Shown: in pieces, positions 34,349 through 43,201 of the stretch
Position numbering within the stretch: position 1 is the first letter of the stretch
Layout of the letters: each line of letters starts with the position of its first letter
The notes under the pieces: generated by a model
What the model was told of the DNA's origin: nothing
Databases searched by the model: none
Seen by the model: only the letters and a program-made list of their open reading frames with translations
NCBI RefSeq assembly: GCF_001894985.1
Contig: NZ_BCXG01000018.1
Span: 1 to 64,000 of the forward strand
From: Rhodococcus tukisamuensis NBRC 100609
GTDB lineage: Bacteria > Actinomycetota > Actinomycetes > Mycobacteriales > Mycobacteriaceae
Length of the DNA stretch: 64,000 nucleotides
Reading direction: 5' to 3'
Translations under genes and position numbers: made by a program

Positions 34349-35821
34349 ATGAACAAGCAACACGCCGCACCGCCGCAGCTGCCGGCAGAACACACCACAC
34401 CGAATCCCGCTAGGTCTCGGAATCGACGTGCGGTCGCGCACAGCACCAGCACCCTCCCCCACCCGCCGCACCGAATCCCCATCTTGGGAGACCTACTCAC
34501 CGCGGATCCCGCCAGGCCCACACAGAACTTCGTGGACCTCACCCGCCGCCTCGGCCCGATCTTCGACACGAAGATCTTCAACCAGCACCTGACGGTCGTC
34601 TCCGGGCCGGCCCAGTACACCGAACTCTGCGACGAGAAACGGTTCGGCAAGCACATCGGCTTCAGTATTCAGGCGGCCCGGGAGCTAGCCGGCGACGCCC
34701 TGTTCAGCGCGTACAGCACCGAATCGAACTGGTCGAGGGCACACAACATCCTCATGCCCGCCTTCGCACTGTCCGCGATGAAGTGCTACCACGACACCAT
34801 GCTCGAGACAGTGCGAGGGCTCATCGCGTACTGGGATGAACGGGCCCACGACGGCACCGTGGACGTGCACACCGACACGAGCAAGCTCACCTTGGAGACG
34901 ATCGCCCGCATCGGCTTCGGCTACCACTTCGATCCATTCACCAGGACCAAGCCCGACCCGTACGCCGCCGCCGTGTCGCGCCTCTTCGCGTTCCTCGGCC
35001 GCTCCGCCTACCGCATCCCGGTGCCATGGATGGAAGCTATCGTCCACCGCGGCGAGATCCGCCAGAAGAACTCCGACATGACCTACGTTCGGCAGGTCAT
35101 CGACGACGTCATCCAGTCCCGCCGCCAGGACCCGGGCGGTCAATTCGATGACCTGCTACAGCTGATGCTCACCACAGCCGACCCCGAGACGGGACAGTTC
35201 CTCGACGACGAGAACGTACGCAACCAGGTGTTCACCTTCCTCAACGCCGGACACGAGACCACTTCCGGCACACTGTCGTTCGCGCTACACCTTCTCGCGA
35301 CCCATCCCGATGTCGCGGACCAGGCCCGAGACGAGCTCCACTCGTTGTGGCCGGCCGACACCGACCCGGACCCCGAGTTCGGGGACATCCACAAGCTGCG
35401 GTACCTGCGGCGTGTAGTCGACGAGACGTTGCGGCTGTGGCCCATAGCCCCGGGCTTCTTCCGCGAACCGAAGCAGGACACCACCCTCGGCGGGTACACG
35501 GTCGCGGCCGGCCAAGCGATGTTCGCCCTGACCCTGCAGGTGCACCGGGATCCGGTGTGGGGCGAGGATCCGTTGGCCTTCGATCCGGATCGCTTCCTGC
35601 CCGAGCGCACCCGTAGTCGGCCGGCTGGCATCTACAAGCCGTTCGGGACCGGGATGCGCTCGTGCATCGGACGCCAGTTCGCCCTGCACGAGACCGTGCT
35701 GGCCCTGGCACTCATCTTGCATCGGTACGACCTTGAACCCGAACCCGGCTATCAGCTCGAGGTCGCGGAGGAATTCACCCTCAAACCCGTCGGCCTCCGA
35801 CTCGGGCTGCGGCGGCTGTGA
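34349..35821 (+). CDS. CYP102-like cytochrome P450, heme domain only
   Basis: A 490-residue P450 starting at ATG 34349 behind AGGAAGGG. A ~35-residue basic/polar extension precedes the domain. Motifs: NWSRAHNILMPAF, LTLETIARIGFGYHF, the I-helix AGHETTSG (oxygen activation), the ExxR of the K helix (ETLR), and the heme loop FGTGMRSCIGR with the thiolate C439. The overall pattern is closest to the P450 BM3 (CYP102) heme domain, a fatty-acid hydroxylase. That family is usually fused to an FMN/FAD reductase; here the gene ends after the heme domain and no reductase follows. Confidence 0.88.
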   Translation: MNKQHAAPPQLPAEHTTPNPARSRNRRAVAHSTSTLPHPPHRIPILGDLLTADPARPTQNFVDLTRRLGPIFDTKIFNQHLTVVSGPAQYTELCDEKRFGKHIGFSIQAARELAGDALFSAYSTESNWSRAHNILMPAFALSAMKCYHDTMLETVRGLIAYWDERAHDGTVDVHTDTSKLTLETIARIGFGYHFDPFTRTKPDPYAAAVSRLFAFLGRSAYRIPVPWMEAIVHRGEIRQKNSDMTYVRQVIDDVIQSRRQDPGGQFDDLLQLMLTTADPETGQFLDDENVRNQVFTFLNAGHETTSGTLSFALHLLATHPDVADQARDELHSLWPADTDPDPEFGDIHKLRYLRRVVDETLRLWPIAPGFFREPKQDTTLGGYTVAAGQAMFALTLQVHRDPVWGEDPLAFDPDRFLPERTRSRPAGIYKPFGTGMRSCIGRQFALHETVLALALILHRYDLEPEPGYQLEVAEEFTLKPVGLRLGLRRL

Positions 35822-35853
35822 TGGGGTAACTGCGCCAATCCAAGGAGCTCACG

Positions 35854-35958
35854 ATGCGCACGCACGCCCAGCGCGCGGCAACGAAGGGCTTCCTCCCACG
35901 CGTCAGTCCAGTCGCCGGCCGTGTTGCAGCGCGCCGTGCAGGAGGTCGTGAATCGTGA
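35854..35958 (+). CDS. possible 34-residue peptide
   Basis: ATG 35854 follows AAGGAG at ideal spacing. The predicted peptide is basic (MRTHAQRAATKGFLPRVSPV at its start). It lies 33 bases after the P450 stop, so it could be co-transcribed. No family was recognised and chance cannot be excluded. Confidence 0.25.
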   Translation: MRTHAQRAATKGFLPRVSPVAGRVAARRAGGRES

Positions 35959-36250
35959 GATTCGGCCCTTGGTCGAGGGGGACCTGTCCAGGCTCCACAG
36001 CCTGGCGATCCGAGGTGGAAATTCGTTGGCATGCGGTGCCGCAGCTCAAGTGGCTTCCGTTATCGATATGCCACCCAAAACGACATATAGGACGAAACCA
36101 TGGCAAATAGCGGACTGATTAGTCCGGAGAACGTCATCTAGCTCCGGAACCTACAACAACTCGTGCCGCCGTCGTCAGATCTTGAGATTCTCACCTGTGC
36201 AAATGCATTGGTTGAGACGGATTCAACCCAGATCAATGAGACGAACACGA

Positions 36251-36269
36251 CTAGGCAAGGCTTACCTCA
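36251..36269. promoter_or_regulatory. IdeR/DtxR-like iron box without an obvious target
   Basis: CTAGGCAAGGCTTACCTCA agrees with the 19-base actinobacterial iron-box consensus at about 14 positions. No intact gene starts downstream on either strand. Confidence 0.3.
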
Positions 36270-36561
36270 CTTTCCTGATGTGGCGTTGACGCCAAGTCGA
36301 AGACCAAGAGCGTGTCACGACCTCGGATACCGAAGGCCGTGCGCTGCCACGAGATGAGGCCTCCGAGCGAGAAACGTTTCGAGCCTGCTCGGTCTACGCA
36401 TGGGCTCGGCCTGCGGCCTCGTTGACGACGGCATTGAGGTCGCAGACGACCAGTCCGGTGCCTAACCACGTCCCGCATGAGCCAGCCACGAAAGATGGTA
36501 ATTGTGGCGTCATCTCACGGGCGTCGGTAGGTACTCCGTGTCCCCGCGCCAGCGGAGGCTC

Positions 36562-39500
36562 CTAATCGAGGCGCTGACGTGAGGTCCGGGTTTCACCAAC
36601 CTTCCACGTTCCGGATCCGTACAGAACAGCGGTACTGTCGAATTCAGTCCAGTCGCCAGCCAATTTTGGGCGGGAATTACTGGAACTGAAGAGTTCCTTC
36701 TCTCCCAAATGGCCGAAAATGATCGACCAGTTCGCTGCGGCAAGAACGCCCACGAGCCAGTCATAGCGGACGAGTAGCGCGGCGTGGTTGTCGTCGGCGG
36801 TATCAATGTACTGGGCAGCGACACCACCATCCACGTCAAGCCAGCGCCGTGTGTGGGGCAGCCAGGTCAGCTGGCCTGTGTCGAATAGTTCGAGCGATGG
36901 CATCCAGGCATGAACAGCATCATCGATTGAGCAATCGAAAGTAACTGACTCCCAACAGTATTCGTTCCAGGAAGGGTAGACATGGCGAGGAACCTTCGTG
37001 CCGCCGTCTCCTGCCTCCCACTGCTGTGGATAGTCGTTCGCCGCCGCGCCCCAGGGCATCTCACCGAGATATGCCACGGAGGTCGGGCTGAGTCCTTCCG
37101 GCATCCACCTGCCCATCAGGGAGTTCTCCGACAAAAACTTGTACACCGATGCCGTGCTAGATTTCCGGACCAACCAGCTGTAGATGTGGCCCCACTGTTC
37201 GCGACGACTGCGGTCGGGATCCTCACCGCCGAGTGGATCCTCTTCCTCCCATCGGTGTGTCGAGTGGAGTACGACCCACTCGACGCCGTCTGGACAGGTC
37301 CGCCGTAGTTGTGACTCCATCTCGACGATGCCATCGGGGCTGGCCGCCCAGTTGGAGTCCGCGGGCGGGTCTGCTCGACGGTACTGAGGCGCGTCCGGGA
37401 ACCACCACTGGGATGTGTCATCACTGGGGAACGTCGCGTCGAATCGTGTCTGCCGGTTGGTGCTCGACAGCAGCGGCGCCGGCGGCAGCGTTGGGTCGAT
37501 ATCACGTGCATGGATCTGCCATGCCCCCCGGTAGACGTCATCGTTACCACCCCGTTGGCGGCGAGGATGATAGTTGTCAGCGATCCGCGCGAGCAGTTCG
37601 CGCAGTGCGATCCACTGATACTTCTTACCGAACCGCTCTGGTTTGTGGCCTTCTCGGCCGCGGGAGGAAATGGTTGCGTCGAACTCCGCGAACAACTGTG
37701 GGGTCCAACCCAGTTCGAGCACCCGCCGAAAGATCCATTCCTTTGCCGCGTCGTCCGGAAACTCTGCGCGAGGCGATGAGCTGGCGGCAATCTCCAACAG
37801 TGGAGCGTGTTCTTCGCGCTCGACCTCGCTCCCGTCGCCCTGATATTGGGCCAACTTCTGTCGTATGGCCGCGAGCACCCCATCATGATCGCGAGCGCTG
37901 GCGCCGCCAGCCGGCGGGGGCGAAGGATAGGGCTCGTCCAGGGAGTATCGACTGAAGTGACGGACGTCGGGGCCGATGATCTTCACACCGAAGTCCCCAT
38001 ACCCGCAGATCGAGCCAAGGATGCTCCAGTAGTCGTGCTGTGTGGGCGCAGGATTGGCACGCGGCCGATACGCGGCGAACAGCTCGCTCTCGGTGGGCGC
38101 GTCCAAGACAAGCGTGGATCGCACCGCATGAGGAAGCTGCTGGGCGTCGGTGTGTTCGAAAATCGCTGTGCGTACACACCATTCCACGGCGCCGTTCAGC
38201 GCATCTCGAACCAACAGGTCGGGTGCTGTGCGCGTGGCCACCGCCGCCGCCATGCGCCGTATGACATTGACCGCCCCCTCCGGATTCGATGTTCCTGCCG
38301 TGATGATTGCACCATGGGTGATCACACTCAGGCGTTCGAAAATGTAGGGGTCGTCGACCGCGGCAAACCGTTCGTACAGGTTCTCGAGAACGCCCAGGCG
38401 GTGCGAAAGAAGCCGCGAAAGCGCTTTGGTGATGTGGTCCCGCATCGGGCGGTGGGGCGTCCCAAGCATCCAGACCAGGACGATCGCGACTCTCTCGACG
38501 ACATCGTGCGGATGGCTCTCGTGGTCTCGCTTGGTGACCCACCGGATAATTCTGCCGAGGGCGCCGGTATTCATGTTGTGGTACAGAGCGATTCCCCAGG
38601 TGGCGTCACGTTTGGGCATCGCTGTCTGATCGAGACGGCGGTGTAGGTAGTCGATACCGAGTCGACGGCCAGGACGAACTGACAATTCGACCAGCGTTTG
38701 CGCCGCCAGCTCACCCAACGAGGGCGAAAGGCCTTCCAGCTGCTCGAACAGTTCGATCGACTCAGCGGCAATCGCATCGCTTCGGCGCACGGGCAGACTG
38801 CGTAGAAACGCCTTGTTCCATTGCTGCCGTTCGAAGGGATCGAGGTTCCACGTCGCGGCAGTGAGCAACTCGATGCCAAACCGCTCAGGAACGAGTACCG
38901 ATAGGGCCTCGATCACACCGGCTGAGGATTCACTGACAACGGACATACACGGGTCCACGGTCAGCTGCGAGGCAGTTGTGACCGCAGAGAGGATCTCTTC
39001 GGCGATCATGTAGTCGGCGAAGCGTTGATAGCTGAGCTTAACGGCTTCGACCTCGACGAACTCGGTACCGTCATCTAGGTATATGAGATCAACCGACAGC
39101 AACCCCTCCGACAAGAGTTCCCCGAACAGAGTCCGTGGCCACGACTGCAGATGCGGCGCAAGCGCAGTGATGCGCTCCTTCACTTGCATTCGTGGAATCC
39201 AATCTCGCCCTTCAGCGGTGAACTCCCGCGCCATCAAGCTCATGCATCGCTGAACCAGGCGATCGGCTTCATCCAATTCGAGGCTTTCGGAAACCTTCCG
39301 GTTGACCATATCCAGGTAGCGGTCGAACAAGACACTGACGGTGATTTCCGGCTGGATCGTCGACGGGTTCCAGCCGTGCTTCACAGTCTCGCAGTACAGC
39401 TTCAGAAACAGCGGATTGGACATGTCCTGCCCGACCAGCGGCAGCTGTGGTGCCGCCAGTTTGTAGTGGGCAAAGAATGTCTCGGCCGCCAGCGTCTCGA

Positions 39501-40881
39501 CACCAGCGAAACCTTGATGCTCGATTGTTGGCAGGTCTGCAGCCTGAGCGCTGAGCACGATGTCTCGATAGGTTGTGCGAACAGACAGTGCCACCACGAT
39601 CCACGGAGCGTGGTGGCGGGCTTCGGAGAGAAGGGCGGTGAGCTCGGTCTGCCAGCCGCGAGCCTGGTCGGACTCGTTGATTCCGTCGATCAACAGCACG
39701 AAGGGACGACCGTATGCCTCAGCGGCTGATGCCATGGCTTGCAGCATCGCCATCCAACCTTGGTTCTCCATGCCAAGCCTTCGCGCGACCTCGCTGAGAA
39801 CTTCGCGACCGGACAGGCTCTTTCCCATAATCAGAGCCGTAGGTTGACCCTCGCCCAGCAATCGATAGGCGGCGTCGACGAATAGATGAGTTTTTCCTTG
39901 GCCTGCGTCTCCGGTGACTATCAGCGCATTTTCATAAGCCGCCCGTGCCATCGCTGATCGGAGATGGTCCTCGATCTCGAAGACTCGATCGAGCAACATG
40001 TTCGCCGCGAGTCGCACGGATGAATTGGCATTGTCGTCGAGTCGGTTCACCTCACTTGTGCATCGCTGCAGCGCTTCACAGAGTTCGATGGGGCTCTTCA
40101 TCGCATCACCGTCGGCATATTTCGCAAGCTCCGCACGACACGTTGCGGTGGTTTCCGACAGCTCCTCGCTGATGGTCGTCGATAGTGCGTGCCGCAGTTT
40201 GTTTGCGGCGACATTGAACGAGGTCTGTAAGAATTGTCGATCGCGCCGGAATCGCGGGGTGCGCGCCAACCCGTCGAAGGCTGCCGAGATCGGCATCTCG
40301 ATGTGCAGTTCGCCCGAGTAGCGGGGGCCTGCGGCATCTCGCGCGGAGTCGACGCGCTGGCGACACCACGACAGTGAAAGCACATCTTGATCCCAGAAGA
40401 ACCATGCACGCCCACGATTGCTCGGGTTGTTCAACCGGCTCAGCAGCTCACCACCGGACCACAGCAGAATCTCGATGCGCTCGGATCCGGGCACTTTTGT
40501 CCCGCGGTCGTCGCGCCACCGCTCGAATTTCTCCACCGCTGAGTACCCGACACGGGCACCGCCCTTTTTGGGGGCGACGTCGGGCAGGTCGAACGGGATA
40601 CAGAACGTCAACCGCACACAGTTCGGGCGTTCGGCGGTGACCGTCATCAGTGTGTCTGTCGCGAGCTTTAGAAAATCGTCGATCCCGAAGGTGTATTTGA
40701 CCTGCCATCCCCACTCAGAGTCATCTTCGTGTCGAATGAACCACTCGTACCCCCGGTCCGGGTTGCCGACCTTCCACAGGATGGCGCCGTCAGGTGTTGG
40801 GTCGCGCAGCTGGTAGCACAACTCCTCGAACGCATCGGGCTGCGAGCCATTCCAAGGGCGGATAGTGCGAAAACTCCCCAT
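36562..40881 (-). CDS. large STAND NTPase with N-terminal PD-(D/E)xK-like domain (probable anti-phage protein)
   Basis: About 1439 residues from ATG 40881 (GTG 40890 is possible). Residues ~15-65 have a restriction-type core: DAFEELCYQL, then GYEWF and WGWQVKYTF with the QxK pair. A STAND/NACHT ATPase follows, with P-loop GDAGQGKTH near 325-333, Walker B FVLLIDGINES near 395-405 and SVRTTYRD as a sensor. The C-terminal ~850 residues form a long, probably helical-repeat target-sensing part. This layout matches Avs-type defence proteins, in which phage protein binding triggers oligomerisation and nuclease action. It stands alone as a single gene; defence function is inferred from architecture and neighbourhood. 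Confidence 0.8.
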   Translation of the reverse strand: MGSFRTIRPWNGSQPDAFEELCYQLRDPTPDGAILWKVGNPDRGYEWFIRHEDDSEWGWQVKYTFGIDDFLKLATDTLMTVTAERPNCVRLTFCIPFDLPDVAPKKGGARVGYSAVEKFERWRDDRGTKVPGSERIEILLWSGGELLSRLNNPSNRGRAWFFWDQDVLSLSWCRQRVDSARDAAGPRYSGELHIEMPISAAFDGLARTPRFRRDRQFLQTSFNVAANKLRHALSTTISEELSETTATCRAELAKYADGDAMKSPIELCEALQRCTSEVNRLDDNANSSVRLAANMLLDRVFEIEDHLRSAMARAAYENALIVTGDAGQGKTHLFVDAAYRLLGEGQPTALIMGKSLSGREVLSEVARRLGMENQGWMAMLQAMASAAEAYGRPFVLLIDGINESDQARGWQTELTALLSEARHHAPWIVVALSVRTTYRDIVLSAQAADLPTIEHQGFAGVETLAAETFFAHYKLAAPQLPLVGQDMSNPLFLKLYCETVKHGWNPSTIQPEITVSVLFDRYLDMVNRKVSESLELDEADRLVQRCMSLMAREFTAEGRDWIPRMQVKERITALAPHLQSWPRTLFGELLSEGLLSVDLIYLDDGTEFVEVEAVKLSYQRFADYMIAEEILSAVTTASQLTVDPCMSVVSESSAGVIEALSVLVPERFGIELLTAATWNLDPFERQQWNKAFLRSLPVRRSDAIAAESIELFEQLEGLSPSLGELAAQTLVELSVRPGRRLGIDYLHRRLDQTAMPKRDATWGIALYHNMNTGALGRIIRWVTKRDHESHPHDVVERVAIVLVWMLGTPHRPMRDHITKALSRLLSHRLGVLENLYERFAAVDDPYIFERLSVITHGAIITAGTSNPEGAVNVIRRMAAAVATRTAPDLLVRDALNGAVEWCVRTAIFEHTDAQQLPHAVRSTLVLDAPTESELFAAYRPRANPAPTQHDYWSILGSICGYGDFGVKIIGPDVRHFSRYSLDEPYPSPPPAGGASARDHDGVLAAIRQKLAQYQGDGSEVEREEHAPLLEIAASSSPRAEFPDDAAKEWIFRRVLELGWTPQLFAEFDATISSRGREGHKPERFGKKYQWIALRELLARIADNYHPRRQRGGNDDVYRGAWQIHARDIDPTLPPAPLLSSTNRQTRFDATFPSDDTSQWWFPDAPQYRRADPPADSNWAASPDGIVEMESQLRRTCPDGVEWVVLHSTHRWEEEDPLGGEDPDRSRREQWGHIYSWLVRKSSTASVYKFLSENSLMGRWMPEGLSPTSVAYLGEMPWGAAANDYPQQWEAGDGGTKVPRHVYPSWNEYCWESVTFDCSIDDAVHAWMPSLELFDTGQLTWLPHTRRWLDVDGGVAAQYIDTADDNHAALLVRYDWLVGVLAAANWSIIFGHLGEKELFSSSNSRPKLAGDWTEFDSTAVLYGSGTWKVGETRTSRQRLD

Positions 40882-41654
40882 ACTCAGCACTCTCGATCAC
40901 CGCCGACGTAGCTGAGACGACCGATCCGAACGACGTTGAAACCCATGTGTGGACTGTAGCGAGCTAGTCCTGCGCGGCATGCCGCTCGAGACGCGTTGGC
41001 GATCGGTAGTTTCACGACGCTGGTGATTCCTAGATCGCTGGGAGCGTGTAGGCATGCACGCCAGCGCGGCCGTGCGTCTCGACGTGTCTGCCCAGTGCCT
41101 CATTGAGCATCCCTCGGCGGGGCGCCGGGGGCGAGCGGCGAAGTCCCTTGAACTCCATATGCGGATCCACCGATGCGGATGAGCATTCCGGTCGGGTTCG
41201 AGCCCGGGTTCGAGGAGTTCGTCTCAGCTGACGTCGCAGGTCGCCCGGAACCGGAGCGGAGCTGGAGGAAGCGGGCTCAGCCGACGATCACTGCGTGAGC
41301 CGGAAGATGTCCTCGACGGCTCGCGGGCACCGCTGCGGGCCAAGGCATCAAGGCCACGCTCCCTGCCGACCTCGCCGGACTAGTCGTCCCGGACCACTCC
41401 GTCGGCCCTGTGCTGTACGAGCGCCGACGCTAGGTCTACAGCAACACCACTAGGGCTACATCCCCGACGACTGACCGCAAACCCGACCGCGACTGCGCAG
41501 TCGCGGTCGGATCCTCCGAGGCGTAGCGAGAGCGATTCTGAACCTCCGCCCGGATCCAAAGCAGGCCCCGATGGCCCGCCCGGACGACTACCCGGTTGCC
41601 GCAGGCCAATCACTTGACACACCACTGGTGCTTCATGAGGCAAGATCGTCGACC
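40882..41654. other. 773-bp region without an intact gene
   Basis: Short open stretches (for example MRMSIPVGFEPGFEEFVSAD from 41176) are too short and unsupported to call. A 28-bp perfect palindrome lies at 41483-41510. Confidence 0.5.
41483..41510. repeat. 28-bp perfect palindrome
   Basis: CCGACCGCGACTGC (41483-41496) is followed at once by its exact complement (41497-41510). It could be a terminator or a dyad binding site. No neighbouring gene ends close to it. Confidence 0.5.
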
Positions 41655-42383
41655 ATGAGTGAGGCGTCGGACACCGGTCGGGACGAGACACAGTCGTGGT
41701 GCAGCGCCATGAGGTGGGTCCACTGGTGCTTCGTCGCGGGTGTGGTTGCAGTGGCAATGGTCGGCGTCATCGCTTTGTACTTCGCCGAGCAGCAGCCTCT
41801 CGCCCTCGACCTTGCGGCGATCGCCGGAATTGTGCTGTCGGCGGCCGGCGTGGCTGGCGCTGTGGTTATCTTTTCTCGTCAGGCGGCACAAGCAAGACGC
41901 GAGAGCTACCACCACACCCAGTTCATGCAGCGAACGGACTCATCTCTTCGAGAGCTGACAACCAGCGAACGTTTCAAGACTGAGGTCGGCGAAACCGCTG
42001 CCCGCCTCGACGAGGCCGAACCGAGCGACCAGGAAGCACAGGGCCCCGCCGACGCCAGATTCGAAGAGCCCGCGGAGTCGCTGGGTCTGAGAACTAGCAA
42101 CGACAGCATCGTGTACGACCCCAAGAACGTGAGCCTGTGGATGCTCGCGGCCGTCGTCGACCACTGGAACAGCCAGGGAACCACTGGTCGATGGGATGTG
42201 GGCGCACTGAAGGGCGCTGTGAAGAGGCGCAGTGGAGGGAACTCCTCCTGGTACCTCGTATTCGAGGACCCCGACACCGACAGACTCGACTACTACCGCG
42301 TCAGCATGGGCGGCCGCGGCAAGTCGGGACCCACGGTGACGCCCATGACGGTGACCGAGACAGTCGCAGCTCTGAACAAATAG
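41655..42383 (+). CDS. hypothetical membrane protein
   Basis: About 242 residues from ATG 41655. Two membrane helices lie near residues 19-42 (VHWCFVAGVVAVAMVGVIAL) and 50-75 (LAAIAGIVLSAAGVAGAVVI). A charged linker and a C-terminal soluble domain (ALKGAVKRRSGGNSSWYLVF) follow. No family was recognised. It lies between the two STAND NTPase genes, so it may be an accessory defence or cargo gene. Confidence 0.6.
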   Translation: MSEASDTGRDETQSWCSAMRWVHWCFVAGVVAVAMVGVIALYFAEQQPLALDLAAIAGIVLSAAGVAGAVVIFSRQAAQARRESYHHTQFMQRTDSSLRELTTSERFKTEVGETAARLDEAEPSDQEAQGPADARFEEPAESLGLRTSNDSIVYDPKNVSLWMLAAVVDHWNSQGTTGRWDVGALKGAVKRRSGGNSSWYLVFEDPDTDRLDYYRVSMGGRGKSGPTVTPMTVTETVAALNK

Positions 42384-42520
42384 CCCAGGTTCTCGTGGAT
42401 CCTTGCTGCTGAACCGGACCAGGCCGCTTCGCCAACTAAAGGGAGCGGACGATCCAGGCAAGGGCCGATTTCCGACTCACCTTGCCAACCTTCTGCGGTG
42501 ACGCTCAAGGTCCGGGCGAA

Positions 42521-42763
42521 CTATGTCAACATGCTGACCGCGATCGCTATGGTCGCCGCCAGCTCGACCACACCCAGCATCACCGCAGTCCAACCGATCC
42601 AACTGCCGGTCTCGTGTGGTCGGCGATCTGCTTCGAACAGGCCGAGCAACCCGAAGGCGATTGCTGGGACGGACAGACCGACCAGAGCGCAGAACAAGCC
42701 CACCAGCACTGATGTGTTGGTCCGTTCCGCGAAACGGAGTTCCTCACTGGTCGCTGTCGTCAC
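42521..42763 (-). CDS. small two-helix membrane protein
   Basis: This 80-residue protein has helices VLVGLFCALVGLSVPAIAFGL and IGWTAVMLGVVELAATIAIA separated by a short polar loop (FEADRRPHETGS). Both N- and C-termini are short. No family was recognised. It lies between the NTPase genes on the same strand as both. Confidence 0.55.
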   Translation of the reverse strand: MTTATSEELRFAERTNTSVLVGLFCALVGLSVPAIAFGLLGLFEADRRPHETGSWIGWTAVMLGVVELAATIAIAVSMLT

Positions 42764-43201
42764 GGAGTAGACATTACTTCGGCGAGCATCCGGGGAAGCG
42801 TTATGGCGCGAAGCCGCTCACCCAAACTCCTCCGGGTCACTTCACGTCGATACATGGCCTCCCGGAACCTGGGAGCCGACTGCTGGTAACGCCCTCCTAT
42901 ATCAACCAAACCACTGCATATTGCATCCGAGAAATGAGCCGCCGCAGAAACCGAGGGCGACACCGCACGAATTGATGAACAGCCCGAGGATCGCCCACCG
43001 CAGGTCGAGCAACGAAGCGCCTGTTCCGCCACGGCTCGAATCTGTTCAGGTCGGCGACGGCATCGGCGTGAGCTTGTGCGGAGGCTTTGGTTCCGTACCC
43101 CGACTAGTGTCGCGTCAGGAATCAACGGGGCGCCATGCCGGCGAGCCGGCATCGATCACGTCATGCTCCTCGGTACGGGCCTTGGGTCATGCCCGCGACA
43201 G
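42764..43201. other. 438-bp intergenic region
   Basis: No gene, repeat or hairpin of note was seen here. It lies just past the stop codon of the second large NTPase gene. Confidence 0.5.

Larger units (their letters stand above)
35822..36561. other. 740-bp region between P450 and the large NTPase gene
   Basis: It contains a short possible ORF (35854-35958), a small hairpin (CGGACT at 36111-36116 with AGTCCG at 36121-36126), three TTGAGA-like words (36182, 36212, 36236) and an iron-box-like sequence (36251-36269). No full gene is supported. Confidence 0.5.

Noticed and set aside
41176-41300. Short frame MRMSIPVGFEPGFEEFVSAD, possibly a cupin end
   Set aside because: It is about 40 codons with no ribosome-binding site and no firm family match.
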